Origin: CAYLHB01 sp964383505
GTDB lineage: Bacteria; Patescibacteriota; Minisyncoccia; Phycocordibacterales; UBA12088
Assembly: GCA_964383505.1 (NCBI GenBank)
Contig: CAYLHB010000011.1
Location: forward strand, 1 to 23,284
Length of the DNA: 23,284 nt
Direction of reading: 5' to 3'
Shown here: positions 23,235 to 23,284 of the stretch, piece by piece
Numbering within the stretch: the first letter of the stretch is position 1
Layout of the letters: every line of letters starts with the position of its first letter
Notes under the pieces: model-generated
Told to the model about the DNA's origin: nothing
The model's database searches: none
What the model saw: the letters and a program-made list of their open reading frames with translations, nothing else
Translations under genes and position numbers: made by a program

Positions 23235-23284
23235 CCTGACCCCCAAAATTTAGACACTCGTTCTGGATAGGAATTATCCGTTAG
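23232..23284. mobile_element. left end of an IS3-family-like insertion sequence
   Basis: The sequence switches from res to TGACCTGACCCCCAAAATTT and then AGACACTCG, which resembles the terminal inverted repeats of IS3/IS150-type elements (TGxxCTG-CCCC-AAAA-TTAGACA). The element begins with TG as expected for the family. It continues beyond the window, so transposase and target duplication cannot be seen; the identification rests on the end sequence and on the break in res. Confidence 0.6.

Overview
The window looks like a chromosomal segment of a Candidate Phyla Radiation bacterium (Patescibacteria, most likely a Parcubacteria/Paceibacteria-type genome). This rests on family knowledge, not on a marker gene: SipW/TasA-like operons, very large secreted proteins with TGDA...VNTN repeats ending in a peptidoglycan-binding domain, a short valyl-tRNA synthetase, many small one-helix membrane proteins and mostly weak Shine-Dalgarno sequences. 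The standard code fits: TAA, TAG and TGA are all used as terminal stops.

Region 1 (about 1-5,000, minus strand) is a surface-fibre operon read right to left: a TasA-like protein (4952-3957), a second TasA-like protein with a C-terminal carbohydrate-binding-like domain (3870-2416), a SipW/ER-type signal peptidase (2397-1657), and a Gly/Asn- and Cys-rich protein with a SipW-type signal (1660-209) that overlaps the peptidase by ATGA. An intrinsic terminator lies over the last stop. The operon is preceded by a 600-bp divergent spacer dense in stem-loops.

Region 2 (5,552-7,213) holds a small secreted protein of unknown function and a CPA2/Kef-type antiporter gene split by one in-frame TAA.

Region 3 (7,289-12,057, minus strand) is a second surface operon: a Gly-rich secreted protein with two modules, a small exported protein with one module, and a 996-aa repeat protein with CARDB/DUF11-like domains and a peptidoglycan-binding domain. 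All three share one sequence module with the last gene of Region 1, so the two operons probably build one cell-surface structure. The 780-bp spacer upstream contains a run of hairpins, facing promoters, and a strong candidate structured RNA (12502-12585).

Region 4 (12,838-20,037, mostly plus strand) holds a NodB deacetylase fused to a processive GT2 polysaccharide synthase, a convergent secreted protein with an RlpA/barrel-like pattern, and a tight cluster valS - PrsW-family protease - Hsp20 - unknown gene.

Region 5 (20,040-23,284) is accessory. A tRNA-Phe (GAA) has a 33-bp partial copy of its 3' end 173 bp away. After a small membrane protein and a nested palindrome comes an AT-richer Type III restriction-modification cassette: XRE controller with its own promoter/operator, mod, res. 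The cassette is decayed: mod has a Trp-to-amber nonsense codon and res is cut after 97 codons by what looks like the end of an IS3-family insertion sequence, which runs out of the window.

The most novel material is the pair of surface operons joined by a shared module and by hairpin-rich leaders, and the candidate RNA, whose loop motif recurs in inverted orientation just downstream of the facing promoter.
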